This document shows positions 1 to 8,310 of a stretch of 64,000 bases of DNA, in pieces (position 1 is the first letter of the stretch; every line of letters begins with the position of its first letter). A program made the position numbers and the translations under genes. Source of the stretch: JACVRW01 sp963751105 (GTDB lineage Bacteria; Actinomycetota; Thermoleophilia; Solirubrobacterales; Thermoleophilaceae); contig CAVVTG010000002.1 in assembly GCA_963751105.1 (NCBI GenBank), positions 2,666,001-2,730,000 of the forward strand, given 5' to 3'. The notes under the pieces were generated by a model. The model made no database searches, was not told the origin of the DNA, and saw only the letters and a program-made list of their open reading frames with translations.

Positions 1-324
1 GGTCGTGAGGTGCAGATCGGCGGACCCGACGTGATCACCTACGGCGAGGTGCTCGGCATGATGGCCGACGTGCTCAATCTGCGCCGGCGGCCTCAGGTCC
101 CCGTGCCCTTCGTGACCCCCTGGCTGTCCTCGCACTGGATCGGCCTCGTCACCCCCGTCGATGCCGGCGTGGCCCGGCCGCTGGTCGAGTCGCTGGCCAG
201 CGAGACGGTGGTCACCGATCCGGCCCCAGCCTCCCTCTTCGACGTGCATCCGCTGGGCTGCCGCGAGGCGCTCCGCCTCGCCCACGAGGCGGAGACCGGC
301 GTGGCGGCCGCGGCGCCATCCTGA
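1..324 (+). CDS. NAD(P)H-binding epimerase-like protein, C-terminal part
   Basis: Open at the left edge, so only the last 107 residues are visible. The Rossmann fold itself lies outside the window. The visible part runs from a GGPDVITY segment, through a VPVPFVTPWLSSHWIGLVTP stretch, to VVTDPAP and FDVHPLG, which is the C-terminal pattern I know from NmrA/atypical-SDR proteins that often carry a DUF2867-like tail in Actinobacteria. The TGA stop at 322-324 overlaps a CTG that may start the next gene, so the two are probably co-transcribed. Substrate unknown. Confidence 0.6.
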   Translation, partial: GREVQIGGPDVITYGEVLGMMADVLNLRRRPQVPVPFVTPWLSSHWIGLVTPVDAGVARPLVESLASETVVTDPAPASLFDVHPLGCREALRLAHEAETGVAAAAPS

Positions 325-335
325 CCTACGAGGCC

Positions 336-710
336 GTGTCCGCGGCGCCGGCCGCGAAGTCGTGGGCGCTGATCGCGCAGCCGCGGCGCTGGAGCGCCTG
401 GGCGCCGCACGTGCGCGGCGGCTGGGGCCTCGGCGAGCCGGAGGTCTCGAAGGGAGCGCGCGGCTACGTCCGCCTGTTCGGGGTGGTTCCCGTGCCGGCG
501 CACATCACGGCCAAGCGGGCCGGCCGCTCGTGGACCTGGCGGGTCGGCATGCTCACGCTCGTGCACCGGGTGGAGCCTCGGGCGCGCGGCTCGCTGGTGG
601 CCATCGACATCGACGCTCCCGGTGCTCTCGAACCGCTGGTCCGGGCGTCGTACGGACCGATGGTGGCCTTGCTGGTGCGGCGCCTGGCCCGCGTGGCCGA
701 GCGGGACTGA
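336..710 (+). CDS. SRPBCC family (polyketide cyclase/dehydrase-like) protein
   Basis: A 124-residue protein with the START-like lipid/ligand-binding fold pattern of the SRPBCC superfamily: the N-terminal AKSWALIAQPRRWSAWAPH segment is the usual first helix and strand after an AP(A)..VW motif. No catalytic residues can be assigned and the ligand is unknown. I give the GTG at 336 as start, but family members usually begin 5 residues earlier, and a CTG at 321 in the same frame overlaps the stop of the upstream gene as CTGA. It ends 28 bp before the racemase-like gene, so it probably belongs to the same operon. Confidence 0.65.
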   Translation: MSAAPAAKSWALIAQPRRWSAWAPHVRGGWGLGEPEVSKGARGYVRLFGVVPVPAHITAKRAGRSWTWRVGMLTLVHRVEPRARGSLVAIDIDAPGALEPLVRASYGPMVALLVRRLARVAERD

Positions 711-738
711 CCGCTCACCCGTCACACTTGCGGACCTC

Positions 739-1767
739 GTGGAGCTCCGGACCCGCACAGCTCACCTCGCCCTGGCCGAGACGTTCGGCATAGCGCGCGG
801 CTCGCGCACCACCCAGTCGGTGGTCCAGGTCGAGCTCGAGCACGAGGGGCTGATCGGGCGGGGCGAGGCCGCGCCGGTCTACTACCGGGGCGGCTCGATC
901 GAATCGGCCGCGGCGTTCCTCACCGAGGTGGCGCCGGCGCTGGTCGGCGACGATCCGTTCGCGCTCGAGGACATCGGCTCGCGGCTGGCCGACGTCGACG
1001 GAGAGGGCGCGGGCAAGGCCGCCCTCGACGCCGCTCTGCACGACTGGATCGGCCGCCGCCTCGGCGTCCCGGTCTGGCGGCTGCTCGGCCTGTCGCCCAC
1101 CGCGCCGCCCACCTCGTACACGATCGGCATCGACACGGTCGAGGGCACACGCGACCGCGCGCACCGCGCACGCGACTTCCGGTCGCTCAAGGTCAAGGTG
1201 GGCGGCGCGGAAGATCTCGACCGCCTCCGCGCCGTACGCGCCGAGACGGACGTGCCGCTGCGTGTGGACGCCAACGAGGGCTGGACGCTCGACACCGCCG
1301 CCGAGCTGCTGCCCGAGCTGGTCGAGCTGGGCGTCGAGCTCGTGGAACAGCCCTTCCCCGCCGCGGACCTGGACTCGTTTCAGCGGCTGCGCGAGCTGCG
1401 GCCCCGGCCGCCGGTGGTGGTCGACGAGGGCTGTCACGACCTGTCCGACGTAGCTCCGGTGGCCGCCTACGCCGACGGGATCAACGTCAAGCTCGCGAAG
1501 TCCGGAGGCATCAGGGAGGCTGTGCGGATGATTCACGCCGCCCGGGCGCTCGGGCTGCACGTGATGCTCGGCTGCATGGTCGAGTCTCAGCTCGGGGTCG
1601 CGCCGGCGGTGGCGATCTCGTCGATGGTCGACTGGGTCGACCTCGACGGCCATCTGCTGCTCGCCGAAGAGCCGTACACCGGCCTGCGCCTCGACGGCGG
1701 CCGGGTGCTGCCCGGACCCGATCCCGGGCTCGGACTGGCTCCCGCGGGGGCGGGGGCCGCCTTATGA
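739..1767 (+). CDS. dgcA: Dipeptide epimerase / N-acetyl-D-glutamate racemase (enolase superfamily)
   Basis: A 342-residue enolase-superfamily enzyme of the muconate-lactonizing subgroup. It shows the two catalytic lysines (KVK at 151-153 and K251 in NVKLAKSGG) and three metal ligands (D177 in RVDANEGW, E203 in VEQPF, D229 in VVDEG) with the spacing of L-Ala-D/L-Glu epimerases. These enzymes racemise at the carbon alpha to a carboxylate. Its stop overlaps the start of a DUF1611 gene as ATGA. That exact pair is known in marine Proteobacteria and haloarchaea as dgcA-dgcN, where DgcA racemises N-acetyl-D-glutamate, so I prefer that role over murein dipeptide epimerisation. The GTG at 739 gives the normal family length; longer upstream reading overlaps the SRPBCC gene. 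Confidence 0.8.
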   Translation: MELRTRTAHLALAETFGIARGSRTTQSVVQVELEHEGLIGRGEAAPVYYRGGSIESAAAFLTEVAPALVGDDPFALEDIGSRLADVDGEGAGKAALDAALHDWIGRRLGVPVWRLLGLSPTAPPTSYTIGIDTVEGTRDRAHRARDFRSLKVKVGGAEDLDRLRAVRAETDVPLRVDANEGWTLDTAAELLPELVELGVELVEQPFPAADLDSFQRLRELRPRPPVVVDEGCHDLSDVAPVAAYADGINVKLAKSGGIREAVRMIHAARALGLHVMLGCMVESQLGVAPAVAISSMVDWVDLDGHLLLAEEPYTGLRLDGGRVLPGPDPGLGLAPAGAGAAL

Positions 1768-2804
1768 GCGAGCGGCTGGCCATCTTCGCCGAGGGCCTGT
1801 TCGAGAAGCACTCCGGCAAGACGGCCCATGGCGTCATTCGCTACGGCACGCGTGAGGTCGTGGCCGTCGTCGATTCAACCCAGGCCGGCCGCACTGCCGA
1901 CGAGGTGGAGCCCTTCTGCCTCCATCCGGTGCCGGTGGTGGCGAGCGTGCGCGAAGCCATCGACGCCGGGGCCACCACGATGCTCATCGGCGTCGCGCCC
2001 ACCGGCGGCAAGCTCGATCCGGCCTGGCGCGGCCCGCTGCTCGAGGCCATCGACGCCGGCCTGGACCTCGAGGCCGGGCTGCACACTCAGCTGTCCGACG
2101 ATCCGGACCTGCGGGCGGCCGCCGAGCGTGCTGACGTCGAGTTGCGCGACCTCCGCGCGGGGCCCGCCGACCTCACCGTGCCGGAGGGCCCCTACTCGCG
2201 CCCCGACTCGGTGCGGGTGGTCCACAGCGTCGGCTCGGACACCGTGATCGGCAAGAAGGTCGTGACCCTCGAGCTCGACCGCGCGGCCCGCGAGCGCGGC
2301 GAGCGCTCGGTCTACGTCCCCACCGGGCAGACGGGCGTGGCCATCGCCGGCTGGGGGATCGCCGTGGACCACGTGATCTCGGACTACGTGGCGGGGGCGG
2401 GCGAGCGGCTGGTCCACGAGGGCGCCGAGCGAGGCGACCTGCTGTTCGTGGAGGGCCAGGGCGCTCTCTTTCACCCGGCCTACTCGGGGGTCACCCTCGG
2501 CCTGCTGCACGGCTCGGCCCCCGATCAGCTGATCCTCGTGCACAAGGCCGGCGTGACGGCGATCCGCAACTACCCGGATCTCCCCATCCCGCCCCTGTCC
2601 GAGCTGGTGGCCGCCTACGAGCTCGTCACGGCGCACGTGCGTGCGGCGCGGGTGACAGCGATCGCGCTCAACACCAGCGACCTCGACGAGGACGCCGCCC
2701 GGGCGGCGATCGACAGGGCGCGCGAGGAAACCGGTCTCGAGACCGACGACGTGGTGCGCTTCGGGCCCGACCGCGTGCTCGACGCCGTTCTGGCCGCCGC
2801 GTAG
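1764..2804 (+). CDS. dgcN: DUF1611 protein, DgcN-like D-glutamate N-acetyltransferase
   Basis: A 346-residue protein of the DUF1611 family. It has an N-terminal Rossmann-like part and a P-loop-like GSDTVIGKK at about 157-165, followed by the family motif PTGQTGVAIAGWG and a VEGQGAL segment. Members called DgcN have been described as acetylating D-glutamate before the DgcA racemase converts it to the L form. It overlaps dgcA by 4 bp (ATGA), so translation is coupled and the functional link is strong. Older annotations call the family an NAD-dependent epimerase or EBNA-1-like protein without support. The acetyl donor cannot be read from sequence. Confidence 0.75.
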   Translation: MSERLAIFAEGLFEKHSGKTAHGVIRYGTREVVAVVDSTQAGRTADEVEPFCLHPVPVVASVREAIDAGATTMLIGVAPTGGKLDPAWRGPLLEAIDAGLDLEAGLHTQLSDDPDLRAAAERADVELRDLRAGPADLTVPEGPYSRPDSVRVVHSVGSDTVIGKKVVTLELDRAARERGERSVYVPTGQTGVAIAGWGIAVDHVISDYVAGAGERLVHEGAERGDLLFVEGQGALFHPAYSGVTLGLLHGSAPDQLILVHKAGVTAIRNYPDLPIPPLSELVAAYELVTAHVRAARVTAIALNTSDLDEDAARAAIDRAREETGLETDDVVRFGPDRVLDAVLAAA

Positions 2805-2874
2805 GGGCTTCGGCGGCTCTATTCGACATCCCGGCCAAACGCCGGAGCGAATCTTTCGACATCGGTAGGTGGAC

Positions 2875-2888
2875 TTGGCACGTGCCAA
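2875..2888. promoter_or_regulatory. 14-bp perfect palindrome TTGGCACGTGCCAA
   Basis: A perfect 7+7 inverted repeat in the gap after dgcN, ending 16 nt before the ATG of the small gene at 2905. A regulator operator is the simplest reading. The left half also resembles a -35 box, but no good -10 follows at 17 nt. Confidence 0.35.
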
Positions 2889-2904
2889 CCGCCACGATTT
2901 GCGC

Positions 2905-3096
2905 ATGAACCCCCGCAGGTACGCGCTGGTTCCCGACCGCGAATCCGAGCGAAAGCCCCGCAAACCGGGCCAGATCCGGCGCTATTCGCTGGCCCGCGTG
3001 GCCCCCTCCTCGCGCTCGGCCCTGGGCGTGGACCGCCTCGAGCGTCTCGAGCAGATAGCGGCGCTCGACCGCCCGTTCAGCAACGGCCGGCCCTAG
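2905..3096 (+). CDS. Small basic hypothetical protein (63 aa)
   Basis: I do not recognise this protein. From the ATG at 2905 it is 63 residues, rich in Arg, Pro and Ser, with no membrane segment. An in-frame ATG at 2869 would add 12 residues. Coding signal comes from the strong G/C bias at third codon positions and a plausible promoter-proximal palindrome just upstream. It fills most of the gap between dgcN and the convergent pucR gene; the remaining 3097-3225 holds no clear feature. Confidence 0.45.
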   Translation: MNPRRYALVPDRESERKPRKPGQIRRYSLARVAPSSRSALGVDRLERLEQIAALDRPFSNGRP

Positions 3097-3225
3097 CGCG
3101 CCCCGAAGCGCCCCGGGGCCCGCGCTGCGGGGGGTCTGACGCTTTATCCGTCTATAGGGCGAAACAAGTCGTCATACCCTGCACGCAGGCGCGAAGCGCG
3201 CGCCCGAGCGGAGCGCAGCCGCCCC

Positions 3226-4329
3226 TCAGCGCGGCAGGCTCGGCGCGATGATCCGGTAGGCCTTCAGCCCCAGGCCCAGCCGCTCCCGGTCCTCGCTCTT
3301 GAGCGGATCGAGGCCGGTCAGCTCCTTGACCCGGTCGAGCCGGTAGCCCACCGTGTGGCGGTGCGCGTGGATCTCCTGGGCGGTGGAGGCCATGTTGCAG
3401 TTGTTGCCCAGGTAGGCGGAGAGCGTGCCGAGCAGGTCGGTGGAGTACTGCTCGTCGTAGTGCACGAGCGCCGCCACGGTGTCCTCGTAGAAGCTCCTGA
3501 CCTCCTGCGGGTGGCTGGCCAACACACGGAACAGGAGGCGGTAGGTGCCCTCTCCGATCTCCTCGCCCGGCGGTCCACCGCCGGCCGCGGTCACGCCCAG
3601 CACGAGCTCGGCCTCCTCGAGGGCGCGACGCACCTCGGCGCCGCCCGAGCGATGCGACGAGACCCCCACCGAGGCGTGCCGGCCCAGCCGCGCGGCGGCG
3701 CGGCGGGCCAGGTCGGGCTCCCCCGGCAGAAGGGCGTAGATCTTGCTCTCCACCGGCTGGGCCAGCGCGCCGGGGACCTCGGCGAGGATGGCCGCCGTCA
3801 CCCGGCCGGGCCCGCGCCCGTTCGGGTCGGCGCACAACGCCACGTAGCCCTCGGACAGGTCACAGCCGAGGCGCGAAGCCCGGCGGGTCACCTCGGCGGC
3901 GTCGAGCTCGGGCCGTGACAGCACCTCCTCGAGGAACGAGCCCCGCAGCGACTGCTCGGTCTCGTCCCTCGCCTCGGCCACCGCCACCTCCGTGAGCGCG
4001 GCGATGGCGGCCATGTGGAGATAGTCCCCGGCGTCGCCGCGGCCCGGGCCGAGCTGCAGCACCGCGCCGAGCTCCCGCCCTCCTGAGGCGATCGGCACCT
4101 CGGCCGTCACCTCGGCGGGACGCTGCGGCCGCCCGCCCGCCAAGCGGGCGGCCACGTAGCGCTCGTACCGGCCCCAGCCCTCGAGTGGCACCCCGAGGCG
4201 CGGCACGATCACCGCCACGGGCGCACCCGTGTGGGCCGCGGCGATCTGGGCGACGCGCTCCAGGCCGTCGCCGGCCAGCACGGCGCCCACCATCTCGAGG
4301 TGGGCGCCGCGCGGCGTTACGTCGGGCAC
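3226..4329 (-). CDS. PucR family transcriptional regulator
   Basis: A 367-residue regulator ending in the PucR C-terminal helix-turn-helix (AYLGNNCNMASTAQEIHAHR, then a TVGYRLDRVKELTG segment), which binds DNA; the N-terminal two thirds is the GAF/CdaR-like sensory part. I chose the GTG at 4329 because it follows a GGAAGG ribosome site by 10 nt and lies just after the P-II stop at 4370; reading further upstream would run into glnK. It is the last gene of the amt-glnK-pucR run on the minus strand, so it is likely a nitrogen- or purine/amine-responsive regulator. Effector unknown. Confidence 0.8.
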   Translation of the reverse strand: MPDVTPRGAHLEMVGAVLAGDGLERVAQIAAAHTGAPVAVIVPRLGVPLEGWGRYERYVAARLAGGRPQRPAEVTAEVPIASGGRELGAVLQLGPGRGDAGDYLHMAAIAALTEVAVAEARDETEQSLRGSFLEEVLSRPELDAAEVTRRASRLGCDLSEGYVALCADPNGRGPGRVTAAILAEVPGALAQPVESKIYALLPGEPDLARRAAARLGRHASVGVSSHRSGGAEVRRALEEAELVLGVTAAGGGPPGEEIGEGTYRLLFRVLASHPQEVRSFYEDTVAALVHYDEQYSTDLLGTLSAYLGNNCNMASTAQEIHAHRHTVGYRLDRVKELTGLDPLKSEDRERLGLGLKAYRIIAPSLPR

Positions 4330-4369
4330 GGCTCTCAGGCCTTCCGTAGCCAGTGCTCGACCCTCCGAA

Positions 4370-4753
4370 CTACGAGCCGGCGCCGTTGACGCTGGCCTCG
4401 TCGCCTTCGTGGGCCTGCAGCACCATCTCGCCCTCTTCGCCGGTGCGGATGCGGATCGCATCCTCCACCGGAATCACGAACAGCTTGCCGTCACCCACCG
4501 AGCCGGTGCGCGCGTGACGCAGGATCACCTCCTTGATGACCCCGACGTCCTTGGACTCGACCACGCACTCCAGCTTGAGCTTCGGCCGCAGGTGGACTGC
4601 GAGCTCCGAGCCGCGATAGTGCTCGGTGATCGCCTTCTGCCTACCCGAGCCCTTGACCTCCGCAATGGAGAGGCTCGGGAAGCCCGCCTCGAGCAGATCC
4701 GCCCGGATCGGCTCGAAGGCCTCGTGCCGTATGTACGCGACGACCATCTTCAT
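4370..4753 (-). CDS. glnK: P-II family nitrogen regulatory protein lacking Tyr51
   Basis: A 127-residue P-II signal protein coupled to the ammonium transporter gene by an ATGA overlap, the usual arrangement for GlnK, which plugs AmtB when nitrogen is ample. The nucleotide-binding segments are present (KGSGRQK at 34-40, GDGK ending at K90, and RIRTGEE near 101-107). In the T-loop the sequence reads YRGSELAVHL, so residue 51, the tyrosine that is uridylylated or adenylylated in classical P-II proteins, is Leu. The C-terminus is about 15 residues longer than E. coli GlnB and acidic. Control is therefore probably by ATP/ADP/2-oxoglutarate only. Confidence 0.9.
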   Translation of the reverse strand: MKMVVAYIRHEAFEPIRADLLEAGFPSLSIAEVKGSGRQKAITEHYRGSELAVHLRPKLKLECVVESKDVGVIKEVILRHARTGSVGDGKLFVIPVEDAIRIRTGEEGEMVLQAHEGDEASVNGAGS

Positions 4754-6211
4754 GCCGTCACCTCACCCGGTCGTCGCACGCTCGCGCCCTGCGGTGCGTG
4801 CGCCGGCCCTTCCGGCGGACCGCCGGTGGGGCCGCCGAAGTCCGACTGCGGGATGAACTGCTCGGGGTAGCCGTACATGCCGTGCTCGACGATGTCGAGT
4901 CCGGCCTCCTCGTCCTCCTCCGAGACCCTCAGGCCGATGGTGGCCTTGATGATCGCGAAGGTGGCGTAGCTCATCGCGAACACGAAGGTGAACGCCACGA
5001 GCACCCCGACCGCCTGGGCGATCAGCTGCTCGAACGAGCCCGAGTAGACCAGGCCGCCCTCGGGGTTGCCGAAGGCGTTGTACTCCGCCAGCCGCGGCGC
5101 CGTGAACAGTCCGCACGCCAGCGTGCCCCAGATCCCGGCCAGGCCGTGCGCCGACGTGGCGCCGACCGGGTCGTCGATCTTCTTGTCGATCCAGATGACG
5201 CCGAACACCACGATCAGCCCGGCCACGAAGCCGATGATCGGGCCCGCCCAGATCTCCACGTAGCCCGAGGGCGCCGTGATGGCCACGAGACCGGCGATGG
5301 CGCCGTTGGCCACCATCCCGATGTCGATCGTCCTCTGCCTGATCTGAGTGGCGACGAAGGCGCCGATGATGCCGCCCGCGCAGCCGAGCAGCGTGACCAC
5401 GGCCACGTCCGCCAGGCGGGTGTCCCCGATGCCGAGCGTCGAGCCGGGGTTGAAGCCGAACCAGCCGACGAACAGGATGATCGTGCCCAGGCCGACCAGC
5501 GGCATCGAGTGCCCGGGGATCGCCCGCGGCTTGCCGTCCGGCCCGTACTTGCCCTTGCGTGGTCCCAGCAGGAGCAACGCGCACAGGCGCGCCGGTCGCG
5601 CCGATGAGGTGAACCGCTGTCGAGCCGGCGAAGTCCTGCATGCCGGTGGGCAGCAGCGCCGTATCGCCGTTCTGGAGCCAGCCGCCGCCGAAGACCCAGT
5701 GCGAGCCGATCGGGTAGATGATCGACGCGAACACGATCGCGTAGATGACGTAGGCGCTGTACTTGATCCGCTCGAGCGTCGAGCCCCAGACGATGGCCAG
5801 GGACACTGCGCAGAACGCGAACTGGAACAGCCACTTGGCCTCCACCGTGGCGTCCGAGAGGCCCATGACCGGGAACGCTTCCTGACCGTTGCCGGTGAAC
5901 TGAAGGAAGAACCCGTTGGAGCCGATGATCGCGCTCGAGATGCCGAGCACGTCAGCGCTTCCGAAGGCAAAGGCAAAGCCGACCGCCCAATAACAGATCG
6001 CCGCGATCGAGAGGTTGGTGAGGATCTTGGCCACACCGGTTCCGGCGTTCTTCGCGCGCGAGAAACCGATCTCGAGCATGGCGAAGCCCGCCTGCATGAA
6101 CAGGACGAGCACGGCTGCGACGAACACGAACATCGTGTTGGTCGTGACCGTGCTGTCGAGGGTGCCGTCGACCGCCCTAGCGAGATCGTCAGCCGTTGCG
6201 AGAAATTCCAT
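4750..6211 (-). pseudogene. amt: Ammonium transporter (Amt/MEP family), frameshifted
   Basis: Conceptual translation gives a normal-length (about 486 aa) Amt channel with a periplasmic N-terminus and about 11 membrane segments. The first part reads in one frame to VHLIGATGA; the rest, starting LCALLLLGPRKGKYG, reads one frame over, so one extra base lies at about 5586-5587. Both halves are otherwise well conserved, including the downstream GATSAHGLAGIWG segment, and the stop overlaps glnK as ATGA in the second frame. This suggests a sequencing error or a very recent mutation rather than old decay. A good ribosome site (AAGGAGG on the minus strand, 6224-6230) lies 12 nt before the ATG. Confidence 0.85.
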
Positions 6212-6354
6212 CAGGACCTACAGCCTCCTTCCGTAGTTACTCGGCCAAGCTACGAGCGGCTGTGGGAACGGTCTTTAGACGTACGTCGAAGATATGGCCA
6301 ACGGGATTCGCCCCTGTGTCGAACGGAGCCGGCAAACCCGTTCGCAGAGCGAAA
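6212..6354 (-). promoter_or_regulatory. Upstream region of the amt-glnK-pucR operon
   Basis: A 143-bp gap between the decarboxylase end and the amt start. It holds the amt ribosome site and a 10-bp perfect palindrome GACGTACGTC at 6278-6287, about 67 bp before the amt ATG. It is the only sizeable gap before this operon, so its promoter is presumably here. I could not match a convincing GlnR or NtrC site. Confidence 0.35.
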
Positions 6355-7827
6355 TCAGGGCGTCAGCTCAGCTCGCCCCAACTCTTCCGCAACGTCCACC
6401 ACGAGCTCGAGATGCTCGGCCTCGGTGCGGAAGTTCACGATGCACGCGCGCAGGCAGAAGCGGCCGTCCACCACGGCGTTTGAGATGTACACCCGCCCGT
6501 CGGCCTGGGAGCTCGTCATGATGCGCTCGTTCAGGCGGTCGAGCGCCTCCTCGTCGCCCCGCAGTTCCTCGGGCGCGTACCTGAAGCAGCAGATCGAGAG
6601 CTTGACCGGGGTCATCAGCTCGAAGTCCGGGTGCTCCTCCACCAGCTCGCCCAGGTAGCGGGCCAGCGCCGCGTCGTGCGAGATCCGGCGTCCGTAGGCC
6701 GCGCTGCCGTGGGCCACGAGCGAGAGCCAGATCCGCAGCGCGGAGAAGCCGCGGCTGAAGTCCGGACCCTGGTGGACGTAGTCCACACCGTGCTGGGCGC
6801 GCACCTCCTCGTCGAGCCAGATGACGCTGGCGTCGGCGGCGAAGGCAGCACCGAGCAGCGCCTCGTCGCGGACGATCGCACAGCCGCCGAGCAGTGGGGT
6901 GTAGAGCCATTTGTGAGCGTCGGCGGCGATCGAGTCGGCTCGCTCGATCCCCGCGAACTGCGAACGCAGGTCGCCGGCCAGGACCGCCGGGCCGCCGTAA
7001 CAGGCATCCACGTGGAAGTGGATGCCGTGGCGTTCGCAGAGCGCGGCCAGCTCGTCGAGCGGGTCGATCGCTCCCGTGGCGGTGGTGCCGGCGGTGCCGA
7101 TCACCGCTGCCGGCCGTACCCCGGACTCGAGATCGCGCTCGATCGCCTGCTCGAGCTCGTCCACGCGCATGCGCTGAGCCTCGTCGGCGGGAATCGCGCG
7201 CACGGCCTCGAGTCCCAGACCGAGCATGTCGGCCGCTCGCCGCTGCACCACGTGGGCCTCGCTCGAGGCGTAGAAGGCCAGCGGCGGCCCGGCGGCCACA
7301 CCACGGGCGCGGGCCTCGAGGCCGAGCGCCCGGTCGCGCGCCAGCTTGAGCCCCACGAAGTTGGCCATCGCGCCACCGGCCACCACCTGGCCGCCGGCGC
7401 TGTCGGGCAGCCCGAAGGTGCGCGCCAGCCAGCTCACCAGCGCGGCCTCCACCTGGTTGGCGCCGGGGCTGAGCCGGAAGCCGCCGAGGTTCTGGTTGAG
7501 GGCGGAGGCGATCAGGTCGGCTGCGGCGCCCGGGACCGTGCCCGAGCCCGACACGTAGGCCAGGAAGCCGGGATGGCCGGGATAGATCGAGGCGTCGAAG
7601 GCGAGCGCGCGCAGGCGAGCGATCAGCTCGGCGTTGGAGAGGCCCTCCTCGGGGACGTCGAGGTCGAGCCGCTCACGCACCGCCGCGGCGGTGAACTGTC
7701 CGCCCACGGGCAGCTCGGGCAGGCGGGCCAGGAGCTCGGTCCAGAGCTCCACCACCTCCTCCCCCAGCTCGCCGGCGCGAGCGGGAGCCCAGTCGAGGTC
7801 GCGGACGGGTTCGGGTCGCTCAGCCAT
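6355..7827 (-). CDS. PLP-dependent group II decarboxylase (aromatic amino acid/glutamate type)
   Basis: A 490-residue fold-type I PLP enzyme of the group II decarboxylase family (DOPA/tryptophan/tyrosine/glutamate decarboxylases). The cofactor lysine is in ADAHKWLYTPL at about residue 307, preceded by the HVDACYGG segment that holds the PLP-pairing Asp, and TAGTTATGAIDP at about 243. The product would be a biogenic amine or beta-alanine/GABA-like compound; the substrate cannot be decided from motifs. A TAGGGT hexamer (7836-7841) lies 8 nt before the ATG, suggesting a leaderless transcript. It stands alone. Confidence 0.85.
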   Translation of the reverse strand: MAERPEPVRDLDWAPARAGELGEEVVELWTELLARLPELPVGGQFTAAAVRERLDLDVPEEGLSNAELIARLRALAFDASIYPGHPGFLAYVSGSGTVPGAAADLIASALNQNLGGFRLSPGANQVEAALVSWLARTFGLPDSAGGQVVAGGAMANFVGLKLARDRALGLEARARGVAAGPPLAFYASSEAHVVQRRAADMLGLGLEAVRAIPADEAQRMRVDELEQAIERDLESGVRPAAVIGTAGTTATGAIDPLDELAALCERHGIHFHVDACYGGPAVLAGDLRSQFAGIERADSIAADAHKWLYTPLLGGCAIVRDEALLGAAFAADASVIWLDEEVRAQHGVDYVHQGPDFSRGFSALRIWLSLVAHGSAAYGRRISHDAALARYLGELVEEHPDFELMTPVKLSICCFRYAPEELRGDEEALDRLNERIMTSSQADGRVYISNAVVDGRFCLRACIVNFRTEAEHLELVVDVAEELGRAELTP

Positions 7828-7854
7828 GCCGAGCGACCCTAACCGCCTCCTGCA

Positions 7855-8238
7855 TCAGCCGTAGAACAGGTAGCCGAAGCGCCTGACCACCTCGTAGTAG
7901 GCGTTGGCGGTGTTGCGGCACAGCCCGCGCTGGTACCAGACGCGGGTGGCGCAGTGCGCGTACATGTCGTCCCGGAAGCGGGAGTCGCAGTAGGCCTGGC
8001 CGAGCTGAGCGCCGTAGCAGGCGTCGTGGGCTGCGCACGCGGCGGTGAAGTTGAACCACGGTCCGCTGTCGGGCACGAGCTGATCCCCGACCCCGCCGGG
8101 TCCACAGGCAGTGGTGGCCTGTTGGGCCTCGGCAGCCGACGGCGCTAACGCGGCGGGACTCTGGGCGACGGCGCTCGGCGCGGCCACCGCCAAGACGGCC
8201 AGCAGCGCGGCGAACGTGAGGACGATCCTTCGGTGCAT
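7855..8238 (-). CDS. Secreted prokaryotic phospholipase A2
   Basis: A 127-residue exported enzyme. A signal peptide (MHRR, then a hydrophobic stretch, predicted cut after AVA near residue 25) precedes the phospholipase A2 active-site helix CAAHDACYG, where His71 and Asp72 form the catalytic pair. Six cysteines fit the disulfide pattern of actinobacterial/fungal-type PLA2 (Streptomyces PLA2 family). It would hydrolyse the sn-2 ester of phospholipids outside the cell. A strong ribosome site (AAGGAGGAG) lies before the ATG. It ends 27 bp before the decarboxylase start. Confidence 0.85.
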   Translation of the reverse strand: MHRRIVLTFAALLAVLAVAAPSAVAQSPAALAPSAAEAQQATTACGPGGVGDQLVPDSGPWFNFTAACAAHDACYGAQLGQAYCDSRFRDDMYAHCATRVWYQRGLCRNTANAYYEVVRRFGYLFYG

Positions 8239-8278
8239 GAGACGCTCCTCCTTCGAGGCGCCTCCGAGGATCTACCTA

Positions 8279-8292
8279 TCCCGTGAGCGGGA
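8279..8292. promoter_or_regulatory. Inverted repeat in the PLA2 upstream region
   Basis: TCCCG-TGAG-CGGGA lies between the VOC gene stop and the PLA2 start. It could be an operator in the PLA2 promoter or a weak hairpin ending the VOC transcript; there is no U-run, which argues against a classical terminator. Confidence 0.25.
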
Positions 8293-8310
8293 ATCTCAAC
8301 CGTCGTCCAA

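Noticed and set aside
2876..2905. Sigma-54 promoter (TGGCAC ... TTGC) near 2876
   Set aside because: The two boxes are too far apart for the fixed sigma-54 spacing; the first box is half of a perfect palindrome.
5570..5610. Programmed frameshift in amt
   Set aside because: No slippery sequence or downstream structure seen, and Amt is not known to use recoding; several similar indels in the window point to error.
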